From Haliclystus octoradiatus (lineage: Eukaryota; Cnidaria; Staurozoa; Stauromedusae; Haliclystidae): a DNA stretch of 64,000 nt. Below, one piece after another: positions 10,714 to 21,254 of the stretch. Location: the NCBI GenBank assembly GCA_916610825.1, contig OU744451.1:3456345-3520344 (forward strand), given 5' to 3'. The position numbers and the translations under genes were made by a program. Below the pieces are notes generated by a model that was not told the origin of the DNA, did no database searches, and saw nothing but the letters and a program-made list of their open reading frames with translations. Positions within the stretch are counted from its first letter, which is position 1. Each line of letters opens with the position of its first letter.

Positions 10714-10807
10714 ACAATTATCGAACGAGATTGAGCACCTCACTGAGAATTATCAGGCCGAGGCCTGATAATTCTCAGTGTCATGCGAAATCGAGTTTGA
10801 TAATTGT
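10714..10807. repeat. Hairpin with 19-bp perfect arms, MITE-like
   Basis: Arms 10741-10759 and 10762-10780 are perfect reverse complements separated by two bases. The pairing continues imperfectly outward to acaattatc / gataattgt. It could be a tiny foldback element or a strong cruciform; no target duplication is clear. Confidence 0.75.
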
Positions 10808-11120
10808 TTTATTATTAATCCATACCTTTATTAATCCCATGAAATATTCAAGAACATCTGCGTTTTGAGAAATATTACGAATTCATCGCAACAAGCTTGT
10901 TTAAATATGTCTTCATAATTTAGAGACTTTTACGCTATCAACTTGATTAGATGAAGACTCCTTTGCATTTCGCTGTCCTCTTTCTAATTATTCGTATTTG
11001 TTTCTATAATAAACTTGACAATTCTGGCTTCCGTATTGTAGTAAATCTATATTTTGAAGAGTCAAAAATTTGTAATAAAGAGTTTTTCTATCACGTCAGT
11101 CTTGAAGCCTTGGAGATGCT

Positions 11121-11177
11121 ATTGTCTCGACATATTGTCGCGACCTAATTGTCTCGAGCTCTACCCTATTGTCTCAG
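11121..11177. repeat. Short degenerate repeat of attgtctcg
   Basis: Four spaced occurrences of attgtc(t/g)c(g/a) in 57 bp. No function is apparent. Confidence 0.5.
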
Positions 11178-11332
11178 ATTGTTACGTCACGTTCGAAGAC
11201 ACTAGGAATTGTTGGTGTTCGATTAACCAATAGGAAGCAAGAAAACGTTCGAAAAAACTTGCCATTAATAATAATATTGATTATCAATTGAACAACACCG
11301 TCTACAAATTTAAACAATAAATATATATACTG

Positions 11333-11341
11333 TATGATATC
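11333..11341. repeat. Target-site duplication, left
   Basis: tatgatatc, identical to 12349-12357 on the other side of the 1007-bp element. Confidence 0.75.
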
Positions 11342-12348
11342 TAGCCTGCGCGCAGACCCAAATCTTTTTTTATGATTAGTAGGGTCTGCGTAATATCGAC
11401 AGAAAGCTTGCGCTGGACTGGAGTAGGGGGAGTGGCAGAAACGTGAGAAATCTATTGTTTGTCTATTGTTCATCAGCCAATCGCTAGCGAGTTCTCCAAA
11501 ACTAGAACCAGAACATGATTGGTTGGTAAATATAAGTTCTTGACGCATTCCTTTTCAAGTAAAACGTCGTTCTTCTTCAATAAAATCATTTTGCTTGTGT
11601 CCGTTTTTCAGTTTTGTACGAGGGAGACCTCAGATTTTTTTATTCAACACAGACTTTTTATAATTATGTTTGTAGTAAAATGAACATAGTGTATTGGCAA
11701 AAACGATTTCTTGTTAATTTGCCTTTCACAGAGGACGGGGCATGTTATTTTACATGTAGCATCGGCCAACAAAGACTTGATTTCAAGATACTGAAATTCA
11801 TTTGGATTGTGTTTGTGTTCGTCGTAAAGGCCAGTTTGTCATGGGTAATATCGAAAGAACAAATCGTTTTATTAGATATAGAACGATTTAATCTCTGGAT
11901 CTTGTTCACTGCGCCATGGCAATGGATTACAAAAATATTTCTTCACGAAAGACTAATTCTCATCATTGATGTCAATTTTCGAGTTTCTTTGTCAAAAACA
12001 AATGCATTAAAAACATTGGACAACTTAGATCACTTCATATTGAACAGAAATAGTACGTTGTATTAAGTTAGTATTAATCATTTGAACGTCTTTATGAATC
12101 AACTCATTTTATTTCGTAAATAATAAGTGTCAATTTTGATTGTGAAAAGTTTTGTTATTTTCGAAAATCGGACTTGCAGAAATGCTGTTGGTGACGCCGT
12201 CTGTAGTTGAACAACGCTGAACAACAGGAGTTAAAGTGTAATGACGTTCCGCCACTCCCTCCAACTTCCGCCCAGCGCAAGCTTTCTGTCGATATTACGC
12301 AGACCCTACTAATCATAAAAAAAAAGATTTGGGTCTGCGCGCAGGCTA
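11342..12348. mobile_element. 1007-bp TIR DNA transposon, probably non-autonomous
   Basis: The terminal inverted repeats begin TAGCCTGCGCGCAGACCC. They match almost perfectly for about 75 bp (to about 11416 and from about 12274) and more weakly for another 30-40 bp. Identical 9-bp flanks (tatgatatc) look like target-site duplications, a length typical of Mutator-like elements, although an 8-bp superfamily with a chance extra base is possible. The interior holds one 150-codon frame (11614-12066 plus) with hydrophobic segments but no transposase motif that I can identify. I regard it as a non-autonomous element mobilised in trans. Confidence 0.75.
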
Positions 12349-12357
12349 TATGATATC
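12349..12357. repeat. Target-site duplication, right
   Basis: tatgatatc, identical to 11333-11341. Confidence 0.75.
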
Positions 12358-13410
12358 GGGATGATATCAAATCTAAGGTTAATTGTGAGGAGGAAATAGA
12401 AATGTTGTTTCTCTGTCGCTATCTTCACATTGTAGCTGATAGTTTGGATGGATATATGGATTATCCAGAATATTCCTCAAAACTGAAATCACTAACTGTT
12501 TAATGTTTGTTTTTCTTTTACCCTAATTTTTAAATTATTAAAGCAGCTCCTAAGAAAGGTAACAAGTCTCGTAGTAAGTCTCCGATAAGAACATTCTCAT
12601 AGAATAATCTGAATAACTTGAAAACTATTATAAATTGGAAATAAAATACAACGTACAAAGACCATATTTTCTCGTAAACTTTCGTCAATGTTATTTTGGA
12701 GTTTTGATGTGTATGTTTTTATTTTTGGGAAAGAGTATTAGCCATTTTAGAAATAACAACATAGCTTTGCCAAAACGTGATAAGTATGTTCTTTCGTTTA
12801 AGATCAATCAACAACATTATTTTTGGCTGTTATAGCTTTGAAGGTGTAATGAAAGCTTCTGTAATTTACAATTCAGCATTTCACAATATAAACAATAAAA
12901 ATCAGCCATAAAAATCAACCACATTAATTTGGAAAACATTGAGCATATCCTCAATTGATAAATGGGTAATTTACATATAGTTTTGTAGATTTCAGCAGAT
13001 AAAGTTTGGCAGACACTCCTGTGGGACTTTAGCTTATTTTCGGTCAGTTTTAGAATCAGACTTATGATGATCTTCGCTGCTGATAATAATAATAATGAGT
13101 CAAAAAGGTTTTCTCAAAAGCTCAATTGTAAGTATCATAGTATTAATTTACCAAATCATAACAAAATTGCATAAAATTGCATATTAATACATAGCATTCA
13201 ACACACATACAATGAGATATTTAATGTGGTATTTAACCGGTTAATAGTTCATCTGCTTTATATGATGCATGGAGCTCAAATTATATACACTTGTTCCATT
13301 TAACAATTCATCGGTTTCGCATATTTAGGAAATAAACACTCAACGTCATCACATATTAATATAAAAGAATTAATGAGTTATTTGTGTGTCTTTATTAAAA
13401 CCGTACTTAC
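12358..13410. other. No supported gene; probably intronic
   Basis: If the gene on the minus strand at 13411-14675 continues, this would be its next intron. I searched by eye for an exon continuing a fibrinogen-like domain (YCDM-type) and found none. Open frames here lack domains. Confidence 0.4.
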
Positions 13411-14675
13411 ACTCAAAAGGGTCTCCATTTCCATCAAAAACAATGTATGGGCCGGTACCTGTGAAATGTAATGAGGGATGAAAATTGATATTGCAATGTA
13501 GCTATTTATAATTTAATTAGCACATTATTTTGAGGATTGATTGTACTCTGTCAATGAAATTGGTTAGCTATTTGCGAAATAAAAACATTATGAAAATATC
13601 AATAAAACTATACAAATGACCATACACCAGGAACTATTTCAAATATGTAATACAACAATAATCACATTCATATGTAAATCTAAACGCATTCTTTATTCTT
13701 AATCTGTTCACATATTGATCGACTGGTTAACCTATAGAATTCATATTTGTCGATTTTGTTACAGGTCATCATTTCAAACTATAATTGATGGAAACATTTC
13801 GCAGAGATATTAAACACGTACTTCTTCATGAGAAATCCTATTTCTATTTCAGATTCCAATTTATTGTTCTAGAATTTAAAATAATTTAAAATTGCAGAAA
13901 AAACACAAAAGCACACAATTTCTACTGTACCTGGAATTAAGACTTGATGATGATCCTGGAAAAAGAAATCATAAGAAAAATTGATCTACTAATTATAAGT
14001 TCTCAATCGTAGCTTGTTTACAACTTTAAAACTGATACATCTCTCAGAATGAAATCTTAGGCAAGATCTTGTACCCATTTTCTACATTGAGAGTGAGATT
14101 TGTGTAACACAGGCTAGAGAAACTTTTTAATGAGCTGTTGTGCTGAATTTCTTGATGATGAAACAGGTGTTACAACGAGTCAACTGATATGATGTTGTGG
14201 TTGTAGTAACAGCATAGGGATAGTGATCAAGTGTCGAGCCCAGCATTAGGTAAAATACACATGTAACTAAATAGACACCTTATTTTAGCACAATGTGATA
14301 TAGTATACCTAGTATATACACAATAAATCATTATCTAAAGAGACATTGCCTTCTTACTGTGAATATTTTGTTGTTGTCATTGTAAAATGCAATTCGTTTT
14401 TCCTCCTTGTTGATTTGATTAAGAAAAATTTGACATCTGCTTCTATCAAAATCTTGTAACCAATTCCATTCGATTGAAACACATTCATTTTTCAATGAAG
14501 AGCATTTCAGTCCGCATTGTACTTGGGAGACGGCAGTAACATATATTGATGATGTGTAGATCAGGACTTCACGATTTGGCAACGGCTTTGTTAGTAAAGA
14601 TAGTGTATTGCCATATGCGATACTCAAGAATAAGATCACGCAAGGCAGATATCTGGCCATTTTTTGTAGATTCAT
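13411..14675 (-). CDS. Secreted PAN/apple-like protein leading into a probable fibrinogen-like domain (5' exons)
   Basis: Three exons in consistent phase: 14675-14358, 13955-13931 (a 25-nt microexon) and 13458-13411. All are flanked by GT...AG signals (donors GTAAGA, GTACAG, GTAAGTAC; acceptors ttttccag and ttcacag). Exon 1 starts MNLQKMARYL or, more likely functionally, at the second Met, giving a clear signal peptide (CVILFLSIAYG). The mature part has a cysteine pattern VQCGLKC...NECVSIEWN...RCQIF resembling PAN/apple modules, which bind protein or carbohydrate. The microexon and exon 3 add DHHQVLIPG and TGPYIVFDGNGDPFE. The latter resembles the linker that precedes the first Cys of fibrinogen-related domains. 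Later exons were not found in the window. The product is probably an extracellular lectin-like or adhesion protein; the fibrinogen reading is inferred from one short exon. Confidence 0.6.
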
Positions 14676-14869
14676 TTTTTTGAACTTAGGTTTGTGTCGA
14701 ACAACTGGAATTAAAAATAGAAGATATAATATAGTTTACCTGGTAAAGGCTGCTTTATAATGTATGTTATTAGTTATACAGTGTAACCCGCTTAAGTGCA
14801 TCCGATTTTAGGAACACTTATCCGAAATTGCGCTTATCTGAATTTTAGAATAGAAAATTGAAAACAAAG
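14676..14869. other. Upstream region of the secreted gene with a pogo-like end
   Basis: This includes the 5' flank of the minus-strand gene. At 14778 a sequence cagtgtaacccgcttaag resembles one terminal repeat of pogo/Tigger-type mariners, and is related to scraps near 22905 and 23030-23085. No partner end is visible, so it is only a fragment. Confidence 0.3.
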
Positions 14870-15300
14870 GAAAAATAGCTCCACTACACTCAGACTCATA
14901 GTGAATGATAAAATAATCAAAAGAAATGAAATGAAATCAAACTCCATAGAATATCAAATTAATCAAATCATCAAGCAAAGAAAAATAAAATAAAATAAAA
15001 TTCAATAAAGTAAAATCAATCCTATCGAATGATATAAAATTAGATCAACTAAAAACTCAATTTCAATAAAATAGCAAAAAAAATAATCAATCAAATCAAA
15101 TAAATTAAAACAAGAACATCAAAGCAAAAGAAAATTAATCAAAGCAACATAGTTAGATTTTAGAAGTTAGATTAACAAAATAAATAAAAAAGATGAATGG
15201 ACTATTAAATAAAAGTTGAAAAAAAGTAAAAAGAATGTAGAATAAATTATCAGAAAAAAAAATATATCCAACTAATAAATCAAATAAGAAAAATTAATAT
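14870..15300. repeat. AT-rich repeat block, copy 1
   Basis: This matches 17295-17640 in order: the block containing actcatagtgaatgat, then aatatcaaattaatcaaatc, then the a-rich monomer ending tatccaactaataaatc. It is very low complexity, with no genes. Confidence 0.65.
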
Positions 15301-16990
15301 CTTCTTATACTAATAATACTGTCTATTTGTATATCACTATATTTCTATATTTTAATATTTCTGTGTCTGTCCGCGACTTATGTACGTTTTACTGGCGAAA
15401 TAATACAGATAATCCGTTGTCGGGAGATTATGCAAACATTTGTGTAGAGATAACCATGTACAGTAACAACTTTGCTATATGAATATTACGACTTTTTAAG
15501 TTGGTTTGAAATAATAAAATTCCCTGGATACTTTATCTGATATCGTTGTATTAACAAATTTAGAGATTTGAAAAATTTCATCGGGTTGATGATTTAGCGG
15601 GCAGCCAAATCGAACTCAAATTGAAATCTAAAAAAACGAAAATATTTCGTTTGGAATTTAAGCTGCGGGAAAAAGATTTCAACAAGTCAACAAAATATTT
15701 CCATCATTTTTACGATATACTGTAATGAAAATAATACAAAATACTGAATTGCACTGAATTATTAGAATAACTAAAGCCAACAAAATATGTTTTGAAGAAT
15801 CAAATAAGCTTATAGTGAAATAAGCAATCTAGAGCGGGGCAAAAATATAGAAGAGCTTTTAAGTAATTTTAAAATGCCGTCGGCGTTCGAAAAATTCGAA
15901 ACAGATTCAAATTTGATGAGACTATGGAAGAGTATACAGAGAATTTAAAGTTATTAATTCTGAGTTAATCAAAAAATTGTACAAGAGTGTTTATAAAATT
16001 TATAATTCAATATAAATATATGAACAGTTTGTTTTACGAGTGGGCAGGTTCTGATTTTCGGATTTTATTTCCATAATTAACGAAAGATTTTAAAACGTTT
16101 ATTATTACTTAGATCTCATTACGTTGTTCAGCAATAATAACAAGACACAGTATTTTCCTATGGTTTAGAAATGTAAAATAATGTATCTTGTTCTAATTAC
16201 TCATCATCAACATTTCATGAAGTTTATTCAAAGGATATATAATTCAACTTAAAAAACACAAAAACATAACTAAAAACATTTCTATAGTTAAAACAGTTTG
16301 GAGTTGAATGTAACAAACCTTGTGTTACAAAATTAAAAAGTGAAAAAGGTTGCATATAATATTCGATCGTAGCAAACATTATTTATCAAAATTTAACTTT
16401 ATACCATTTTCCAAATAAGATCCAAATAATAATTACGGACGGGATAATCTACGGTAACATTTGCATACATACAACTATATTGCAACCATACTTCATCGAA
16501 GAAAAGCATAAACCCAATAAGAATAAAACATAAATTATCTTTTATTCGAAATAATTCTAATTGGTTTCGTTTTTCTATCAAAACAACTAATTTATTCATA
16601 CTCGTCATTTCTGTCATTCTACAGCTGCAAGGTTTTGTAAATAGCGCCTAGAAAGATTGACAACAAGATGTAACATAATATCAATACCGAAATATAATAG
16701 CGGTTTAATAGAATTCTATTTCATTTTAAAAGAATGCTGATGCTCCCATTCTTGAAAGTTTTCTAACAAGAAGCACTATGAGGCTCATTCTCCACATATT
16801 TTTTTTACTTATAAAATTCTATTTCCAACGAACTCTTAGTATTTTGAAAGACTGCCAAGAGAATCACAGGTCTACTTGCTGAGATTGCTAAGATCAAAAA
16901 TATATAGTGATTGAGAGCTTGGTTAATTTTTTAATTATTAGTGAGATCTGAAAGCTTTATCACAATAGGTACAGTACTGGATATACTAAA
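15301..16990. other. No supported gene
   Basis: AT-rich DNA. It contains a 49-bp segment (15308-15356) shared in inverse orientation with 5490-5540. A 72-codon minus-strand frame (16399-16617) has no recognisable domain. Confidence 0.4.
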
Positions 16991-17300
16991 TGCTAGTTAG
17001 ATAGATATGAAGAAAATAAAGTAAAATTATTACAAAAAAAATATCTCCAACTAATAAATCAAATTAAAAAAAATGTCAGATAGATATTAAGAATGGAATA
17101 ATAAAATATAATTTGAAAAAAGTAAAAAGAAAGTAGAGTAAAACTATCAGAAAAAAATATATCCAACTAAAAAATGAAATAAAAAAAAATGTCAGATAGA
17201 TATTAAGAATGGAATAATAAAATAAAATTTGAAAAAAGTAAAAAGAAAGTAGAGTAAAACTATCAGAAAAAAATATATCCGAACAATAAATCAAATAAAA
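16991..17300. repeat. AT-rich minisatellite, 116-bp period
   Basis: gtcagatagatattaag recurs at 17075 and 17191, each followed by the same 116-bp A-rich unit ending in aaaatatatcc. Diverged partial units flank it at about 16991, 17520 and 15205. Confidence 0.8.
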
Positions 17301-17640
17301 ATTGCTCCCATACGCTCGGACTCATGGTGAATGATATAATAATCAAAGGAAATCAATTGAAATCAAATTCAATAGAATATCAAATCAAGCAAATCATCAT
17401 GCAAAGAAAAATCAAATCAAATAAATTAAAACAAAAAAATCCAAGCAAAAACGAATTAATCAAACCAATATCATAATTATTGTATCAGTTAGGTTAATAA
17501 AATATATAAAACATATGAGGTAGATATTAAGAATGGAATAATATATCAAAAGTTGGAAAAATTAAGGAAAAAGTATAGTAAAGATATCAGAAAAAATATA
17601 TATCCAAATAATAAATCAAATTAAAAAAAAATTAATTATG
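17295..17640. repeat. AT-rich repeat block, copy 2
   Basis: Second copy of the block at 14870-15300, more diverged toward its right end. Confidence 0.65.
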
Positions 17641-17825
17641 CAAACCGCTGGGGGTTGAATCAACCCTATGTGCTTGATACAGACGTTCCACCACTAGAGC
17701 AAACCTAGATTGAAGAGCACAAATAATTTTCACTACGTATCATACAGGTGTGAGTTGTAAATGACATGCGAAGATGTTTCAGCAGAATTAAACATTTTAC
17801 TAAACAACTTTTAAAATTTTAATAA

Positions 17826-18265
17826 AGAATGTAAACACAGAAGAATATTAATTTCTCACTGATTATACTAGGGCCTAGCGCATTTTTATGACGTACAGTA
17901 TAAATGACATGAAATTTCCCTTCGCTTTGATATTATTGCAGCAGAATTAAAACACTAAAATAGCAATTGTACTTTGTCAGTACTTTTTATTGAAATATAC
18001 AACATCGATCAGTAGTAGATTTAAAACATTTGAAACACAATTTTAAAGAATGTAAACAACAAATAACCATGCAAATTGCAAACTATTACCAGAAGAATAT
18101 TCGTTTCTCACTAATTATACTAAGGGCCTAGCGCAATTTAATGACGTACAGTAAATGACGTGTAATTTTTCGTTTGAAGTATCGTCTTGTTATTATTGCC
18201 GCAGCAGAATTAAAGCTAGTAAAGCTATACTATGTAAAATAATACTTGGTCAGTACTTTTTATTG
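17826..18265 (+). promoter_or_regulatory. Duplicated promoter-like segment (221-bp offset)
   Basis: Two diverged copies about 221 bp apart each carry agaatgtaaaca, gggcctagcgca, a tgacgtacagta motif (half CRE-like) and end near cagtactttttattgaaa. They lie just upstream of a possible first coding exon at 18402. The regulatory reading is inference; the duplication is plain. Confidence 0.4.
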
Positions 18266-18401
18266 AAAACAGACAAGGTAAGTAAAGGGGTTACGACAGC
18301 CATGTTAGCTGCAGCAGGCAGTAGATAATAGCGAGAATAGAGCGACGAGACAAACATAGAGAACCAATGACAAATACCTCCAAGAATTGCTTCGTAAGAA
18401 A

Positions 18402-18467
18402 ATGGCGACGATTTTGCTTCTATCGAAGTTAGACGAGAAACATAAACAAGTTGTGGAAGTTTGGAAA
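18402..18467 (+). CDS. Possible first coding exon of an unknown gene
   Basis: An ATG in a fair context (gaaaATGG) opens 22 codons (MATILLLSKLDEKHKQVVEV and two more) that end exactly at a donor-like AAA|GTAAAC. The upstream sequence is less A-rich than its surroundings and follows the duplicated tgacgta segment. I could not identify a continuing exon with confidence; a frame at 18958-19140 is one candidate region but lacks clear splice phase evidence. This is weakly supported. Confidence 0.22.
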
Positions 18468-19618
18468 GTAAACAACTTTCAATAGCGTGGTTGGACAGCG
18501 TTCAATGATCGACGTTGTTTATTGTTGTCCTCTAGATTCTACTTTTACAGCCTAGAAGATAAAACCTTGAAATCAATTTGTTTTAGTGTTATAATCCATC
18601 ATACAATCCCTTTTACAATTACAACAGTGCTCCAAACCGTGAATCCAAATCCATGCCAGATCCTAAACATTGTTTGTTACTCGTTCATATTTGATTCACA
18701 ACAGAGGAAATAGACAATCTCAGCCATAGCCCATTACTTCCCTATAAAGACATGCACATATGCAGTGAAACGTATGTATGAGAGCCGCCAGTTAAGAATC
18801 TAGAGAATATTGACCACTAAATGAAGGTGACCTACTGAAGAGGTAACTTCCGTGGAATTTTTATTTTTAATATTAAAAAGTAACCATTATAGGCAGGTGA
18901 CTGATTTTTATGGCGATTTTAATACCCACGTGTAACTGAAATGCATGGAAATTCTGGTTGTTTTTAAATATTACCCGGATTATTATCTTAGAAATAGTAG
19001 AGTATGTAGGCCTATCAAAGCCAAGAACTTTATTATTTGAGTTGCATAGTCATTGTGTCCAGATAAATCAACTTGGAAAAAATATTTCTAGGGAAGATGT
19101 ATGTCATGTTCTTGCAAATCAAATTTTGGATGTGAATTGAATAACCCCTGTCATAGCCCAGATAGCCTAGACTTTACCTAGAATGAAATTGATATTATTG
19201 TCGGGGCTATAATCATGGCACTCAAATAGCAGTGATAACTCAAATAAAGATTAATTTCATTAGTCATAACAATATTTAAACCCAGCCTGGCAGAGAAAAT
19301 CATTAGAACCCTGAATCTTGAAATGTTTTGGTTTTTACATTTTGGTGTGAAAAAAATATCTGAGGTACCAATTTGGGATTGAAAAAAAATTTTGGGCGGT
19401 ATTTTCAAATTCAAATCCCCCCCCGTCACTGAAGTTCTTGAGTTACCCCCCTGGTGTTTTCTCCTTTTATTTTGTATTCTTCGCCCACAAAAGGCATTCA
19501 TCATGTTCATACAGTCCTTCGAGATAATGTAATCTATTATTTCTATTTTTGTTACTCCAATTTGATCCAAAACAATCCCTTAATCTTGATGTTTCAAGTT
19601 TTCTTCGACTAAAGGGTT
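18468..19618. other. No supported gene
   Basis: Short frames only. The minus-strand frame 19178-19570 contains low-complexity G/C-run sequence and no domain. Confidence 0.35.
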
Positions 19619-19714
19619 ACGAGGGGGTGTTGGGAGACACGAGAAAGCATCAGAAAAATAAGAGCCCGTAGGGCGAGTGTTTTTCAGCTTTCAAGTGTCC
19701 CAACACCCCTCGTG
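19619..19714. repeat. Imperfect hairpin, MITE-like
   Basis: The arm gagggggtgttgggagacac is matched in inverse by gtgtcccaacacccctcgtg at the right end. The pairing continues with gaaagc.tcagaaaa against ttttcagctttc. A short GC-rich loop region (gagcccgtagggcgag) sits in the middle. It is about 96 bp and resembles the core of a foldback MITE. Confidence 0.65.
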
Positions 19715-19820
19715 TTTGAATGAGGCGATCCAAACATTGCTGCAGTGTGGTAATCCTTTTATAAATCGATTCTATGTAATAAATATTATAAATTATTAGT
19801 ATAAATTACAAAATATCGGA

Positions 19821-19863
19821 ACACACTGCAGCACTATCGAATCTGATAAGTTCATTTTCTCCT
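19821..19863. repeat. 43-bp target-site duplication, left
   Basis: Identical to 20972-21014, flanking the LINE insertion. Confidence 0.85.
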
Positions 19864-20971
19864 GAATTTCATTTGCTATTCATAAAATAAATCAAGACCT
19901 AGAGAAAGTACATCAGTGGTTCAAAGTAAACAGCCTACAGTTAAATCAATCAAAAACTCAATGTATTATTTATCACCAACAAAACAGATCCAACTAACGA
20001 CTACATCACAATTGAAACAACTGAATTACCCTCGTTAGAAAATATCAAGATACTTGGATCCCACATCGACAGTAAACCAACCATGAAAGAACATCTCAAA
20101 AACTGCATCCGCAAGGCCAACATATATCTCTACCAAACAAAGCAAATCAAACGATCACTAAACCCACAGCTTGCCACCACACTATATACATCATAAATCC
20201 GTCCTCAACTTGAAAACTGCAGTCTATTACTTCTCGGCATCAATCAAAGCGATAACTTAAAACTTGAACGCATGCAGAAAAAGTCCATCACTCAACTTAC
20301 TCCTTACTACAACAATCATTGCAAAGATCACCTCCTTCAAAGCCTTCACACTAGAAGAATAGTCAAGCTAGCCACAATAATCCACAAAACATTCAAAACT
20401 GAAACCCAAAACTTGATATTCACCCTCTTCAAAATATCTATTACCAAATATACATCATCCGAACATCCAAAAAATCTTGTCTCACCTCGATGTCATACAG
20501 CCTCACTCAGATGGTCGTTTGTGGCAGTTGGGACAAGGCTATGGCAATTTATACCACATACAATACTGAAACATAGTATTCAAACTTTTAAAAGAACATT
20601 ATCAGAATACGTCAAAGCTTTGGGATGGAAAAGAAGGTGCCATCTGATGAGTATTAGCAGCCGTTAAAAATACTCAAGCAACTAATACACGTGATTAATT
20701 AAAAAGAAAAATCAACATTACTATTATTGAAATTATTATATTATTACTATATTTATTTTTACTATTTACACTATTATATATAATTTCTTCATTTTTCTTC
20801 TTCAATGTTTTGATCATTATATTCACTATTGTTATTACTAATATTATTATAGTTTGCTGTTGTAAATTTTATTACTTATTGTTATTATTCTTATTTTACA
20901 TTCGTATCAATAATGTAAAACGAGCTTCAAATGCTCATTTTGGTAACGAATTCAAATTAAAAAAAAAACAC
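19864..20971 (+). mobile_element. 5'-truncated LINE (CR1/Jockey-like) insertion
   Basis: About 1.1 kb between 43-bp direct repeats, ending in a run of A (aaattaaaaaaaaaa), as expected from target-primed reverse transcription. The translation matches the part of a non-LTR reverse transcriptase after the catalytic palm: an LEKVHQWFKVNSLQLNQSKT-like segment near 19895-19955, then NIKILGSHID, then the C-terminal thumb and tail (20272-20667). At least two in-frame stops interrupt it (near 19996 and 20194), so it was dead on arrival or decayed soon after. The RT active site and endonuclease are absent. Confidence 0.82.
20272..20667 (+). pseudogene. LINE ORF2 C-terminal fragment
   Basis: A 131-codon open piece corresponding to the region beyond the RT palm of a CR1/Jockey-like ORF2. 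It has the typical LERMQKKSITQLTPYYNN followed by a basic tail ending GWKRRCHLMSISSR. No catalytic residues are included. The Met is internal and not a real start. Confidence 0.7.
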
Positions 20972-21014
20972 ACACACTGCAGCACTATCGAATCTGATAA
21001 GTTCATTTTCTCCT
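20972..21014. repeat. 43-bp target-site duplication, right
   Basis: Exact repeat of 19821-19863, directly after the A-tail of the LINE. Confidence 0.85.
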
Positions 21015-21254
21015 TAAAAGCGTCAGAAGAACTCAGAAGAATTCGACCAACCAATCACAGCAACAGGAATAACAAAGGGTCGGCAATGAGTCAATTATAG
21101 GAATCACCGCTTTTCCTGTGACGACCGCGTGTCTATTTTTTTTGCAAAATACGGAATTTCAGATGATCAGATCAGATTTCAGAATAATCAACATTTATCA
21201 TTTTATGAACCAATATCAAGTCTTTCTGAAAACCGTGTCTATTTACAAATTATC

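Noticed and set aside
12900-13100. A long open minus-strand stretch after an acceptor-like site near 13085, as a further exon of the secreted gene.
   Set aside because: No Cys pattern or fibrinogen-like motif, AT-rich composition, and no matching donor. Treated as chance.
14778-14850. A pogo/Tigger-like transposon beginning cagtgtaacccgcttaag.
   Set aside because: Only one end is visible; no inverted partner or transposase lies within a plausible distance.
17076-17294. A 72-codon minus-strand frame rich in Phe, Tyr and Leu.
   Set aside because: It is the translation of an A-rich 116-bp minisatellite.
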